57,669 nt of DNA from Komagataeibacter diospyri (GTDB lineage Bacteria > Pseudomonadota > Alphaproteobacteria > Acetobacterales > Acetobacteraceae). Position numbers and translations under genes: made by a program. Each line of letters begins with the position of its first letter. Positions within the stretch are counted from its first letter, which is position 1. Below, one piece after another: positions 34,029-43,363 of this stretch. The notes under the pieces are model-generated. The model had not been told where the DNA came from, did no database searches, and was given only the letters and a program-made list of their open reading frames with translations. The stretch spans positions 1-57,669 of the forward strand of contig NZ_BDLU01000041.1 in NCBI RefSeq assembly GCF_006538165.1, in the 5' to 3' direction.

Positions 34029-36569
34029 ATGTCGCAGCGCCCCATTTCAAGTCCCGCCCCCGATCCACACAACCGCGCGGATTTCGTGCATGTCCGGGGG
34101 GGGCGCGAACACAACCTGAAAGATGTGAACGTGGACATGCCGCGCGACCGGCTGGTGGTGTTCACCGGAGTTTCGGGATCGGGTAAATCATCCCTCGCCT
34201 TCGGGACGCTGTATGCAGAAGCGCAGCGACGGTATCTGGAATCCGTCTCCCCCTACGCACGACGGCTGTTCCGACAGATGCCGGTGCCTGACGTGACCGC
34301 GATCGAGGGCCTGCCACCAGCCATCGCCCTGCAGCAGCAGCGCGGCACTGGCACCGGGCGATCTTCGGTCGGCAGCATCACCACGCTGTCGAACCTGCTG
34401 CGCATGCTGTATTCCCGCGCAGGACATTATCCCGCTGGCATGAAGCGGCTGGAAGCGGAATCCTTTTCCGTCAACACCCCCATGGGTGCGTGCCCGCAAT
34501 GCCACGGGCAGGGCCGGATCATGGACACCACAAACGCCCTGCTGGTGCCCGATGACAGCCTGTCCATCCGCCAGCGCGCCGTGGCCGCGTGGCCCACCGC
34601 ATGGCAGGGGCAGAACCTGCGTGACATCCTGATTACCAAGGGCGTGGACGTGGACTGCCCCTGGCGCGACCTGCCACAGAAAACGCGCGACTGGATCCTC
34701 TATACCGAGGAAACGCCGACTTTTCCCGTCTATCCCGGCCTGGACCACGCGGGCGTGCAGCGTGCGATCCGCGACCATGTGCCACCATCCTATAACGGCA
34801 CGTTCACCGGCGCGCGACGGTACGTGCTGCATACCTTCGCCACATCACAGAGTGCGAACATGCGCCGGCGGGCCGAACGCTTCCTGACCGCCACCCCATG
34901 TCCCACCTGTCATGGGCAGCGCCTTAACCCCGATGCACTGCGCGTCACGCTGGCCGGGTTGAACATTGCGCAGATGACACAGCAGACCCTGTCTAGCATT
35001 GCGCGTACCCTTGCTCCGCTGGCCGAAGGCACACAGGTGCTGGATGATACGCCGCAGGCAGGCGACGCCACCGCCATCGCCGCCCGCCGCATGGCTGCCG
35101 ACCTGATTGGCCGCATCGGCGTGCTGGAACATCTGGGGCTGGGGTACCTGCAGGCCGACCGGTCGGTCACCACCCTGTCACCGGGGGAATACCAGCGGCT
35201 GCGGCTGGGGACACAGATCCGGTCCAACCTGTTTGGCGTGGTATATGTGCTCGACGAACCTTCCAGCGGATTGCACCCGGCAGATGCCCATAACCTGCTG
35301 GATGCGCTGGAAGGGCTGAAGGCAGCGGGCAACTCGCTGTTTATCGTTGAACACAACCTCTACCTGATCCGCCGCGCGGACTGGATTGTCGATGTCGGTC
35401 CCGATGCGGGCACGCGTGGGGGCGAGGTGCTGTACAGCGGTCCGCCCGATGGCCTGCGTGACGTGCCGCTCTCGCGCACCGCGCCCTACCTGTTCGCCAG
35501 TGACGCGCCCATCGCAGGCATACCGCGTGCACCGAAGGGGTGGCTGAAACTGGGTGGGATTACGTGGAACAACCTCCATAGCCTGAGTGTTGATATCCCG
35601 CTGGGCACGTTCGTGACCGTTACCGGCCTGTCCGGGTCAGGCAAATCCAGTCTGGTCAGTCAGGCCATGCCCGCCATTGTCGCCCATGCGCTGGGACAGA
35701 AACTGGTGCAGGATATGGACGGCGAAAATATCGAGGATATGCCCATCGGTACACCGCAGGGGCACGTCACCGCCGGAGCCAGCCAGATCAAACGGCTGGT
35801 CATGATTGACCAGAAGCCGATCGGCCGCACACCGCGTTCCAACCTTGCGACCTATACCGGCCTGTTTGACACGATACGGCAGATGTATGCCGCAACCGAT
35901 CTGGCCAAATCCCGGGGTTACGACGCGGGCCGTTTTTCCTTCAACCTGCCCAGGGGCCGCTGCCCCACCTGCGAGGGCGCTGGATCGGTCATGGTGGAAC
36001 TGCTGTTCCTGCCCAGTGTCTATTCTCCCTGCCCCACCTGTCACGGCACGCGCTATCAGGCAGATGTGCTGGAAGTCACGATATGCGGGAAATCCATTGC
36101 CGATGTCCTGAACATGACAGTGGATGACGCGGCCACGTTCTTTGCCGGCACGCCTTCACTGGCCAACGCGCTGGGCACCTTGCAGCAGGGCGGTCTGGGC
36201 TACCTGCGGCTGGGACAGCCCGCAACCGAGCTTTCAGGGGGGGAGGCGCAGCGCATCAAGCTTGCGACCGAACTGCAGAAGCAGCGCCGGGGCCACACGC
36301 TATATATCCTGGATGAACCGACCACCGGCCTGCATCCGGCGGATGTGGACCGGCTGCAGACCCACCTGCAATCGCTGGTCGATGGTGGCCATACCGTGGT
36401 GGCGGCTGAACATGACATGCGGGTCGCCGCACGCGGGGACTGGGTGATCGACATGGGACCGGGCGCGGGGAATGCGGGCGGCAAGATCGTCGCCGCAGGC
36501 ACACCCCATGATGTCGCCCGCGCATCCCACAGCTGCACCGCACCGTTCCTGCTGCCACTGACGGGCTGA
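34029..36569 (+). CDS. Class II UvrA-like protein (UvrA2)
   Basis: 846 residues from ATG 34029; UvrA has about 940. Two ABC ATPase halves: Walker A GVSGSGKSS at 47 and GLSGSGKSS near 534; second signature LSGGEAQR; zinc-finger pairs CPQCHG, CPTCHG, CPTCEG and CPTCHG. The UvrB-binding insertion and first zinc module that follow STVGT in UvrA are absent: VGSITTLSNLLRMLYSRAG leads directly to the insertion domain. The first signature is altered to LSPGEYQR. These are class II features, a group linked to damage tolerance or resistance to DNA-binding drugs rather than core repair. The frame is open far upstream, but only this ATG gives the normal N-terminus. Confidence 0.85.
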   Translation: MSQRPISSPAPDPHNRADFVHVRGGREHNLKDVNVDMPRDRLVVFTGVSGSGKSSLAFGTLYAEAQRRYLESVSPYARRLFRQMPVPDVTAIEGLPPAIALQQQRGTGTGRSSVGSITTLSNLLRMLYSRAGHYPAGMKRLEAESFSVNTPMGACPQCHGQGRIMDTTNALLVPDDSLSIRQRAVAAWPTAWQGQNLRDILITKGVDVDCPWRDLPQKTRDWILYTEETPTFPVYPGLDHAGVQRAIRDHVPPSYNGTFTGARRYVLHTFATSQSANMRRRAERFLTATPCPTCHGQRLNPDALRVTLAGLNIAQMTQQTLSSIARTLAPLAEGTQVLDDTPQAGDATAIAARRMAADLIGRIGVLEHLGLGYLQADRSVTTLSPGEYQRLRLGTQIRSNLFGVVYVLDEPSSGLHPADAHNLLDALEGLKAAGNSLFIVEHNLYLIRRADWIVDVGPDAGTRGGEVLYSGPPDGLRDVPLSRTAPYLFASDAPIAGIPRAPKGWLKLGGITWNNLHSLSVDIPLGTFVTVTGLSGSGKSSLVSQAMPAIVAHALGQKLVQDMDGENIEDMPIGTPQGHVTAGASQIKRLVMIDQKPIGRTPRSNLATYTGLFDTIRQMYAATDLAKSRGYDAGRFSFNLPRGRCPTCEGAGSVMVELLFLPSVYSPCPTCHGTRYQADVLEVTICGKSIADVLNMTVDDAATFFAGTPSLANALGTLQQGGLGYLRLGQPATELSGGEAQRIKLATELQKQRRGHTLYILDEPTTGLHPADVDRLQTHLQSLVDGGHTVVAAEHDMRVAARGDWVIDMGPGAGNAGGKIVAAGTPHDVARASHSCTAPFLLPLTG

Positions 36570-36576
36570 AAACCAT

Positions 36577-36645
36577 AAGAAGTCCTTGGTGAACCTTTTT
36601 TCAAAAAGCTTCGAAGAACACCGCCTTTTTGAAAAAAGCGGCACC
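36577..36645 (+). repeat. Intergenic hairpin repeat, copy D (right arm lost)
   Basis: Contains the left outer arm (AGAAGTCCTTGGTG), hairpin 1 (GAACCTTTTT/CAAAAAGCTTC) and hairpin 2 (CCGCCTTTTT/AAAAAGCGG), but stops at GCACC and lacks CCAAAAACTT. Between convergent uvrA-like gene and gntP. Confidence 0.78.
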
Positions 36646-36647
36646 TT

Positions 36648-38048
36648 TCAGACTGGCATTACTGCCCACATCGCGGCGACACCCGCAAAAACCAGCAGGG
36701 CCGCGATCAGTGTCATGATGCTCCAGCTCCGCAGTCCTTCGCGCACACTTACGCCGCACATGCGGGTCACGATCCAGAACCCCGCATCATTGACATGCGA
36801 CAGCGCCATGCCGCCTGCCCCCATGGCCAGCGCCACAAGGGCCAGATGCGTCTGGTCCAGATGCAGCCGCCCGATCATGGGACCAAGGATACCCGCCGTG
36901 GTCATCAGCGCCACCGTCGTCGGCCCCTGCGCCACGCGCAGGATCATGGTCAGGACAAAGGCCAGCACCAGCAGCGGCAGGCCACTTGCCGCCAGCAGGC
37001 CACCCAGCGCATCACCCACGCCGCTACCCACCAGCACCTGCGCGAACGCGCCACCCGCGCCGGTAATCAGGATGATGATGGCCGTTCCCGGCAGGGCAGC
37101 GGCCACCACGTCGGACACGGTCGCCAGCGCCAGCCCGCGCCGCAGCCCCAGCAGCCACGCGCACAGCATGACATCCAGCCCAAGGGCGACAAAAGGAATG
37201 CCCGCAAAAACCAGAACCGAGCGCAGGCAACCCTGCTGCATGAGTTCCCCCGCCAGCGTACCCGTCACCATCAGCATGACCGGCACGGCAATGACCGCGA
37301 CGATTTCCCCCATGCCGACCGGCCGGTGCTGGCCTGCCTGCATGAACAGGCGGGCAGGTTCATCCGCCGCACCATGGCCCTGGGCCGCATCGCGTGCTTC
37401 ATCCACCACGGCGCGGATATCGGGCGCACAGCCGAAGGGCTGCGTCATGATCGGGCGCGTCAGCACATAGGTCAGCACGGTCACTACCGCCGCCAGCGGC
37501 AGGCCAAGCAGCAGCATGTGCCCCGCCCCCACACCGAGTGCCGCCGCCACCGCCACGGCACCTGGATGAGGCGGCAGCAACGCATGCACCGTCAGCATGG
37601 TCACCGCCATGGGAATGCCAAAGACCGCAGGTGGCCGCCCCGTCTGCCGCGCCATGCCATAGACCAGCGGCATGAGCATGATGACGCCGACTTCGAAAAA
37701 CACCGGAATTCCGACACCGAAGGCGGAAATGACCAGCGCCAGCGGCACATGGGCGGCCCCCACCCGGCGCACCAGTCCCTGCGCCACGACAGCGGCCCCG
37801 CCCGAAAGGTCAATCATCCGCCCGATCATGGCCCCGAGGGCCACGATAATGGCGATATGGCCCATGGTGCTACCCATGCTGCCCTGAACCGCATCAGCCA
37901 GCTTTGCCACCGGCATGCCGGTCAGCAACGCCACCCCCACCGCGACAATCAGCAGGGCCACAAAAGGATGCAGCCTCAGCCGCAGGATCAGCAACAGCAG
38001 GACGGCAATGGAACCAATGCCGATCAGAATCAGCGCAAGCGGAGTCAT
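36648..38048 (-). CDS. Gluconate:H+ symporter, GntP family
   Basis: 466 residues, about 12 membrane segments, normal family length. Family features: HPFVALLIVAVGVALLTGMP, GAMIGRMIDLSGGA, GIPVFFEVGVIMLMPLVYG, LLPPHPGAVAVAAALG and the C-terminal LSHVNDAGFW followed by VREGLRSWS. It probably takes up gluconate or a related aldonate, which acetic acid bacteria form in the periplasm by glucose oxidation. No gluconate kinase or gntR is adjacent. Monocistronic, ending at repeat copy D. Confidence 0.93.
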   Translation of the reverse strand: MTPLALILIGIGSIAVLLLLILRLRLHPFVALLIVAVGVALLTGMPVAKLADAVQGSMGSTMGHIAIIVALGAMIGRMIDLSGGAAVVAQGLVRRVGAAHVPLALVISAFGVGIPVFFEVGVIMLMPLVYGMARQTGRPPAVFGIPMAVTMLTVHALLPPHPGAVAVAAALGVGAGHMLLLGLPLAAVVTVLTYVLTRPIMTQPFGCAPDIRAVVDEARDAAQGHGAADEPARLFMQAGQHRPVGMGEIVAVIAVPVMLMVTGTLAGELMQQGCLRSVLVFAGIPFVALGLDVMLCAWLLGLRRGLALATVSDVVAAALPGTAIIILITGAGGAFAQVLVGSGVGDALGGLLAASGLPLLVLAFVLTMILRVAQGPTTVALMTTAGILGPMIGRLHLDQTHLALVALAMGAGGMALSHVNDAGFWIVTRMCGVSVREGLRSWSIMTLIAALLVFAGVAAMWAVMPV

Positions 38049-38229
38049 GCAGGGAATCCCGGACGTAAGGGCGGCCTGTCTCGGATGGCCAAACGGATCT
38101 TATCGGGCATCCCGACACGGCCCGCAACGCCGCCACGCATGAAAAGCATGCCCAACAGAAAAAGTGGCGGGAAACCGGTATTTTTCAGGTGATTGTCATG
38201 CCCCTTGCAAATAGGGAGAATTTTCATGC

Positions 38230-38258
38230 TTGACAGGTTTCAATCCTGTCTGCATTAC
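38230..38258 (+). promoter_or_regulatory. Possible promoter of the 38320 gene
   Basis: TTGACA at 38230-38235 is a consensus -35; 17 bases later CATTAC is a weak -10. The spacer holds an inverted pair GACAGG/CCTGTC (38232-38250), which could be an operator. Confidence 0.3.
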
Positions 38259-38319
38259 GCGCCACCGGTCACGAACCGCAGTCGCTTTTTTGGGTCCAGA
38301 GCGCCCCGGGACGCATGCC

Positions 38320-38493
38320 ATGACAACCATGATCAATACGCCACTGCCCTCCACACGCAGCATTCATACGCGTCGTGCCATGGACCATGCGAAAGGCATC
38401 ATGCGCGAGATGTGGATCGTGCCCATGGTCGTCATGGGCAGCGTCCTGTGCGGTGGGGTGGTGACCGTGCTGTCGCACCTGCTTGGCCATTAA
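38320..38493 (+). CDS. Small single-helix membrane protein
   Basis: 57 residues from ATG 38320. The first half is polar (STRSIHTRRAMDHAKGIMRE), then one membrane helix (MWIVPMVVMGSVLCGGVVTV). No family recognised. It is divergent from gntP and stands before a convergent secreted-protein gene. A longer frame upstream has no likely start. Confidence 0.5.
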   Translation: MTTMINTPLPSTRSIHTRRAMDHAKGIMREMWIVPMVVMGSVLCGGVVTVLSHLLGH

Positions 38494-38541
38494 GCCACGT
38501 CCGCCCCGGAACGCAGGTTCAGGGGCGGGGTCCGGACGCCC

Positions 38542-39081
38542 CTAGCGGGAAGCCGAACGTTCGTTGCCCGTGCGGTGCCGTTCGACCCTGTGCGGCACGG
38601 GTTCCGCCAGCCAGTGGATACGGGCGTTGCGCAGTTCGAAATTGCGCTGTCCCTGTACTCCCATATCCCCGAACGGGTCGTATACCACACCGCTGACCTC
38701 GGCCTGACACTGTACATTCCTGCCGGTATCGCCACAGATCTGCTGGGCCTTGCGAAAGGAGGATTCCTCCATCGTCGGGCCATCAAGCGGCACCGCCCCG
38801 TTCCAGTCCACCTGCCCCGGCAGGTCGGCAATGCGGAAGGCCGCGCAATCCGCCCCGCCTGAATTGGCGGAAGTAATGTAACACCCCTCGACCTGCACCA
38901 GCTTGCCCACATACTGGGCCGCCTGCGTCTGGAACGCCGCCACGTCCAGTGTGGCCACCGGTGCCGGGGCTGCTTCATGGCGTGCCTTCGCATCCCGTGC
39001 CGCGGCCGGGCCGGGGGCCGTTACTGCCGCGATAATGGCCAGCCAGCCCGCCAGTACGCCAAGATGAAAACGTCGCCTCAT
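38542..39081 (-). CDS. Secreted hypothetical protein with four cysteines
   Basis: 179 residues from ATG 39081, with AGGA five bases upstream (a GTG three bases earlier overlaps). Signal peptide RRRFHLGVLAGWLAIIAAVT with cleavage near AAA-R. The mature protein has Cys in EGCYITS, GADCAAF, QQICGD and NVQCQAE, probably two disulfides, and alternating strands such as LVQVEGCYITSANSGGADC. The layout recalls OB-fold periplasmic proteins, but this is uncertain. The C-terminus is His/Arg-rich. Confidence 0.65.
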   Translation of the reverse strand: MRRRFHLGVLAGWLAIIAAVTAPGPAAARDAKARHEAAPAPVATLDVAAFQTQAAQYVGKLVQVEGCYITSANSGGADCAAFRIADLPGQVDWNGAVPLDGPTMEESSFRKAQQICGDTGRNVQCQAEVSGVVYDPFGDMGVQGQRNFELRNARIHWLAEPVPHRVERHRTGNERSASR

Positions 39082-39450
39082 CACGTCCTGTCTTCCTTTT
39101 CATGTGGGTCAGCCTGCACTGACAATCCGGAAGGGAAGAGTGTTTGCCATACACACCGTCATTGTCACCACGGCACAGCGTGCGGGCTGCCATGCACGCA
39201 CAACCGGCTGGTTTCCCCAACCGTACGCAGGCGCCCGCCTGCCCGTCACCAGCCCTGCGTTGCGTGGCGGCAGGCATCACGTCCGTCACTGCCCTGCCCG
39301 CAATGGGAATGATGCATGCGGGTCTGCGGATAAATCGACGATATATCCCTATCCTTATAATGATGAGGTCGTTAACGTATGCCCCGATCTGTTCCTGCAT
39401 GTGGTTTACACAATAATATTTCATGAAATAAAAAATGAATAAAAAATAAA
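39082..39450. other. Intergenic region upstream of the GT25 gene
   Basis: About 370 bases between two divergently transcribed genes. No gene is supported. The 90 bases before 39451 are AT-rich with TTTCATGAAA as a short palindrome; a promoter is likely but no pair could be fixed. Confidence 0.45.
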
Positions 39451-40299
39451 ATGAAACCACATCCAAAATATATGAAACGTAATTTCCCGGAAATTCTTGT
39501 AATCAGCCTGTCATGCGCTATAGAACGTCGGAATACACTGACACGGCAACTTACCGCATTCGGTCTTGATTTCGATTTTCTGGACGCGGTTGATGCCCAT
39601 GACCTGACCGATCATGATTACGAAATCTATAACAGGCGCAGACGCCGGATTTTCATGGGCAAGGATCTGTACCCGGGAGAAATAGCCTGCATGCTGTCGC
39701 ACAGGCAGGCCCTGCAGCGGATCGCAACCATGGACAGGCCATGGATCGTGCTGGAAGATGACGTCCTGCTTTCCCCCGACTGGCCCTATGTCGTGCACGC
39801 CCTGATGACGCGACAGGATGAATGGGAATTCGTGCGTTTTTTTGGCGACGGAAAACATGCCACCCGCCTGCAGCGCAAACTTGTGCCGTTGGGGCGTGAT
39901 TACTGGCTGACCCGTATGTCCACGTCACCCGGGGGTGCCCATGCCTACCTGATTACCCCGTCTGGCGCGCGCAGGATCCTGCGTTGCCTGCACTACACGG
40001 CCACGCCAATCGACACATTGATGGGCCAGCCATGGAAAACCGGGCTTGGCGCCCTGAGCGTCTGGCCCGGACTGGCGCGGGAGAACGGGAAATTCCCGTC
40101 CTATATAGGCAATGCCCGCTTTGCCAGCGCTCCCACCACGACAGGACTGGAACGCACGCTGTATTTTGCGGCCAATCCCGGCCTGCGGCTGGTGGAAAAC
40201 ATACTCAAGCGCGGGTTCTATTACAGCCACGCGCCATCCGATCACTGGCACAGGTACCGCGTGCAGGCGGCATGCCCCCCTGCACCCGTACGGACCTGA
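39451..40299 (+). CDS. Glycosyltransferase family 25 protein
   Basis: 282 residues (ATG 39451; ATG 39472 also possible). GT25 (lipooligosaccharide galactosyltransferase LgtB/Lex1 type): EILVISLSCAIERRNTLTRQ, DFDFLDAVDA, YPGEIACMLSHRQALQ, the nucleotide-binding WIVLEDDVLL, and SPGGAHAYLITPSGARRILR. It probably adds a sugar to the LPS outer core or another envelope glycan in the cytoplasm. No other LPS gene is adjacent. The gene is preceded by AT-rich DNA and may be a single acquired gene. Confidence 0.88.
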   Translation: MKPHPKYMKRNFPEILVISLSCAIERRNTLTRQLTAFGLDFDFLDAVDAHDLTDHDYEIYNRRRRRIFMGKDLYPGEIACMLSHRQALQRIATMDRPWIVLEDDVLLSPDWPYVVHALMTRQDEWEFVRFFGDGKHATRLQRKLVPLGRDYWLTRMSTSPGGAHAYLITPSGARRILRCLHYTATPIDTLMGQPWKTGLGALSVWPGLARENGKFPSYIGNARFASAPTTTGLERTLYFAANPGLRLVENILKRGFYYSHAPSDHWHRYRVQAACPPAPVRT

Positions 40300-40366
40300 C
40301 CGGCTTCATGTACATCAGCTCTGGTACAAGCCGTCCTTGCCCGGATAGCCATACGCATTCACGCCC

Positions 40367-40978
40367 CTAAAACGGGGAAGCCTTCTGTCCCGCACCCTGG
40401 CCCAGATTGGCGAAATGCTGGGTTTCGGCACAGCCACGAAAACGGTCCAGAACGGGAATGCTGCCCGCCAGGTTGACGCTCAGCGTCGTGCGGCTACCAA
40501 ATTTCACCACCGCCATATGCGATGTCGCCATGGCGTCCAGCAGATGGGTCAGGTCATCGGCGCGGATGTCGGCAGCCAGGGTCGTGGCGTCATTGGCCTG
40601 CATGTGAAACACACGGGTATAGGCACCTACGGTGACCGTCATGTCGCCCTTTTCACCGTTGGCCAGCGTCCAGTGGTCATCCGCGCTGCGCACCTGTAGC
40701 GAATCGGCATCGGCGCGGAACATCAGGATCTCGCTTTCCGACCCGGCAATGCACAGGTCGGTATGCACGCCCGCATCGGGCGTATGATGAATGGCGACCC
40801 AGCCACCGGCACGTTCATCCACCAGCATCCGCGATGGGCTGGGGCTGCTGTTTTCATCTTCGGGCTGCATGGCCACGGGCACGGCACGGGGCCGTTCATC
40901 GTACGACTGCGCCAGCGCAATCCCCGGCAGGGAGATCAGTGCCATACAGCCCAGAAGAAAGTTCTGTTTCCTGCTCAC
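40367..40978 (-). CDS. Secreted hypothetical protein
   Basis: 203 residues if GTG 40978 is used, which gives an ideal signal peptide (SRKQNFLLGCMALISLPGIA, cleavage after ALA-Q). An in-frame ATG at 41038 would add a 20-residue N-region. The mature protein is beta-rich with two Cys (TDLCIAG and FRGCAE); WTLANGEKGDMTVTVGAYTR and MAVVKFGSRTTLSVNLAG near the end resemble the layout of IalB-type periplasmic proteins, a weak likeness. Function unknown. Confidence 0.6.
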   Translation of the reverse strand: MSRKQNFLLGCMALISLPGIALAQSYDERPRAVPVAMQPEDENSSPSPSRMLVDERAGGWVAIHHTPDAGVHTDLCIAGSESEILMFRADADSLQVRSADDHWTLANGEKGDMTVTVGAYTRVFHMQANDATTLAADIRADDLTHLLDAMATSHMAVVKFGSRTTLSVNLAGSIPVLDRFRGCAETQHFANLGQGAGQKASPF

Positions 40979-41345
40979 TTTGCGACAATCCCATTGCAAC
41001 AAGGACCGACGAATCGGGGTAATGGATAATTCCAGCATCACTGTGACGTGATTTAGACATATATTGTCATAATTCAGGCCATGGAAGGATATTTCCACAT
41101 GCCTGTTTCCATGACGGGGAACATGGACACCATGATGCATGATCGTGACCGGTCTGCGACAAAATATGTCCGTCCTTCACCGCGATGCGTGCCATGCCAA
41201 CGGCAAAAATAATACTAAAGAAGATTTTCATTTTTTACGCGCCACAGGGGCGACCTGTGCGGTCGGCATTGGCCAGTTGGTATCGCGCCGTTATCATGGC
41301 GACCGTTGATGACTTTTTTTTGGATACTGGAAGGAAATAGCCGGG
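40979..41345. other. Intergenic region, divergent promoters expected
   Basis: About 365 bases between two secreted-protein genes on opposite strands. No gene supported. A T-run (TTTTTTTT at about 41311-41318) lies before the 41346 gene. No clear promoter was identified. Confidence 0.4.
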
Positions 41346-42269
41346 ATGCGCCTGCTACCTGCTGCCATCCTGGCAATCGGGACCCTCTGCGCCACATCAT
41401 ATGCGCACGCCGCTGACCCGGACTGGATATTCGCCAATAACGGACCGGCGGGCCAGCCCATGATCATGTCCCATCAGGGCACGCTGGATATCATGTTCTA
41501 CCGTGCAGCCAGCGGTACGGTGGGCATTGCCGTCCATCAGCGTCACGGCCGTTACCACAACCCGAAAGGAGTGGAGACGGCCATGGTGATGATCGGCAAA
41601 TTCACCATTGCGCTGCAGGTCTTCGGCAATGCCCAGAAATGGGATACTGCCGGGGGCGACCTGAAACCCGACACCGTGCCCGATCTGGTCGTCGCCCTGA
41701 AGGGAGCTGCCACGGGCGCACTGATCCCGTTCGAGCACGAACCGGTACAGTTTTCGGTAAAGGGAGCGATGGCAGCCCTTGATGACCTGGCACAGTATGC
41801 CACCCAGCATGGGGAAAGCCTGCCATCGCCGCTGCAACCGGCTCCCGCCGCCCATGCGGCGGCCCCGGTGGTGGATATCGAAAAACTGGCCCATCATCCT
41901 TACGATACCCAGCACGGCCGCAGGCTGGTGCTGCCACAATATGATATCGCGGCCAACTGCGACCGCGCCCATATCGAAATGCAGGATACGGATGGGGAAT
42001 GCATTGGCGCCGAACAGAAAAGCCAGGCAACCCTGACCGCGCACTGGACCGGATACGACAGTGACCTGCGCGCCGCCTGCCTGTCACTGGTCAGCGATCC
42101 GGGGCGGCTGGAAAAATACCAGGCGCTGCTTATGTGCCTGTCGCGCTATCAGGATGACCGACGGCAGTGGCAGCTTGTTTCCGGCTCCAGCGGCAGCGAC
42201 GACATCATGCCCGCCAAGAACCCGGCGCAACCGGGCGATACACTTGCCGCACCTGCTGCCCGCCCCTGA
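41346..42269 (+). CDS. Secreted hypothetical protein
   Basis: 307 residues with a signal peptide (RLLPAAILAIGTLCATSYAH, cleavage near AHA-A). The mature N-terminal half (WIFANNGPAGQPMIMSHQGT, then FTIALQVFG and FSVKGAMAALDDL) looks like a beta-rich domain; the second half has five Cys (NCDRAH, GECIGA, AACLS, LMCLS). The linker is Pro/Ala-rich (LPSPLQPAPAAHAAAPV). The opening resembles other proteins in this stretch, for example the one at 40367, in secretion and size only. No family recognised. Confidence 0.65.
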   Translation: MRLLPAAILAIGTLCATSYAHAADPDWIFANNGPAGQPMIMSHQGTLDIMFYRAASGTVGIAVHQRHGRYHNPKGVETAMVMIGKFTIALQVFGNAQKWDTAGGDLKPDTVPDLVVALKGAATGALIPFEHEPVQFSVKGAMAALDDLAQYATQHGESLPSPLQPAPAAHAAAPVVDIEKLAHHPYDTQHGRRLVLPQYDIAANCDRAHIEMQDTDGECIGAEQKSQATLTAHWTGYDSDLRAACLSLVSDPGRLEKYQALLMCLSRYQDDRRQWQLVSGSSGSDDIMPAKNPAQPGDTLAAPAARP

Positions 42270-42274
42270 AGTAA

Positions 42275-42652
42275 TCAGTCGGTGGGGTTACGGCGTGTCA
42301 GTGCGAATATGAAAAAGGCCACACCGCTGAGCAGCAGCCCGAACAGGATGACCAGCGGCTGGATGTAGAGCACCACCAGCACAAGGAACAGCACCAGCAG
42401 GGCGCTGTATTTCAGCTTGCGGTCCTCACTGGAAAACAGGTCGATCAGGCCGTCCGAAATCTGGTGCAGGGCCGATGCGCCGTCCGTCCTTTCGCGCGGT
42501 GCGACCGTCAGCCCCCGCTGTTCCAGCTGCAGCAGGAAAACACGCGCCCGATCCTGTGCCGGCATGGTCACCGCATCACGGCCCGTGACGGTGGGCAGAC
42601 ATGCCGCCACGACATCAACGACATGACTATCCACAGAAACCTGATCGTTCAT
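42275..42652 (-). CDS. Small membrane protein
   Basis: 125 residues from ATG 42652, with a GGGGGAA stretch about ten bases upstream. The first 80 residues are soluble and mixed-charge; the last 40 are two closely packed membrane helices (YSALLVLFLVLVVLYIQPLV and FGLLLSGVAFFIFAL). This resembles integral membrane proteins of unknown role. Two DnaA-box-like nonamers lie in its upstream gap and one overlaps its 5' end. Confidence 0.6.
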   Translation of the reverse strand: MNDQVSVDSHVVDVVAACLPTVTGRDAVTMPAQDRARVFLLQLEQRGLTVAPRERTDGASALHQISDGLIDLFSSEDRKLKYSALLVLFLVLVVLYIQPLVILFGLLLSGVAFFIFALTRRNPTD

Positions 42653-42736
42653 TTTTAGCAGTTCCCCCGGCCATGCAGCGTGCGACGCGCTGGCCCATCC
42701 ACGCTGTTATCCACATAACTTACTGGTTTATCCCCA
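42627..42736. promoter_or_regulatory. Three same-direction DnaA-box-like nonamers
   Basis: CTATCCACA (42627-42635), TTATCCACA (42707-42715, perfect) and TTATCCCCA (42728-42736) lie in and before the 5' end of the gene at 42275-42652. The last two are 21 bases apart, two helical turns. They could make that promoter DnaA-responsive or serve as a titration site. Confidence 0.35.
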
Positions 42737-42745
42737 AAAGGGGGA

Positions 42746-43219
42746 TTATTGCCCCCCGGCATGAGTGTGGCCCACATGGGCGCATGCGATACGCCTGCCA
42801 TCACGGAGCGACGGGTCAACCGTCATCTCCCCACGTGGCACCGGGCCGTCAGCAATCCGGTGGCCCGTGCCCATGTGACCCGACCATGTGGCATAGGACA
42901 GCGTGCGGTACGTATCCGCCGCACAGTTGTACATGACGGAAAACCGGACCGAGGCAAAGGGCAGCCCGTGACGGATCATATCCTCGTCAAAATCCTGGAT
43001 GAAGGTGGCGGATGAATGCGTGCCATGTACCTGAACGGATGCAAGGTCGATATATTCATTCACCTTGTTCTGGTACGGCGGCAGCTTCTGCAGTTCCGTC
43101 TCGGCATGCGGGGCCGGGGATGCGGGCAGGTCCTGTACCTGTGCCGCCCGTGCGCCGTTTACCATCCCACCACAGGCAATACCCGCGGCCATCAGCGCCA
43201 CCACAACCCTGTATCGCAT
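42746..43219 (-). CDS. Secreted hypothetical protein
   Basis: 157 residues from ATG 43219, which has AAGGGAGAAG right upstream. Signal peptide RYRVVVALMAAGIACGGMVN with cleavage after ARA-A. The mature part reads IDLASVQVHGTHSSATFIQD and VRFSVMYNCAADTYRTLSYA, with Cys pairs NCAA and ACAH. This pattern (strand, 'Y..D..', 'C...R') matches a small surface-exposed or periplasmic protein common in Proteobacteria and often annotated only as 'surface-adhesin E-like'; that likeness is suggestive only. Confidence 0.62.
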   Translation of the reverse strand: MRYRVVVALMAAGIACGGMVNGARAAQVQDLPASPAPHAETELQKLPPYQNKVNEYIDLASVQVHGTHSSATFIQDFDEDMIRHGLPFASVRFSVMYNCAADTYRTLSYATWSGHMGTGHRIADGPVPRGEMTVDPSLRDGRRIACAHVGHTHAGGQ

Positions 43220-43363
43220 CTTCTCCCTTTCAGGCGCACGAAACGCGCGCGTACACACCAGACCCGGATTCATTGCCCTGTTTTGCAGGATCGGCCCCAT
43301 AGCGGCAAGATAAACAGCAGATAACAGGGTTTCATATCGACCCCATAATGACAGGAATGCTCC

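Noticed and set aside
36795..38192. Plus-strand open frame of 465 codons opposite gntP
   Set aside because: Extreme His/Gln/Arg content and no start signal; a shadow of the permease gene.
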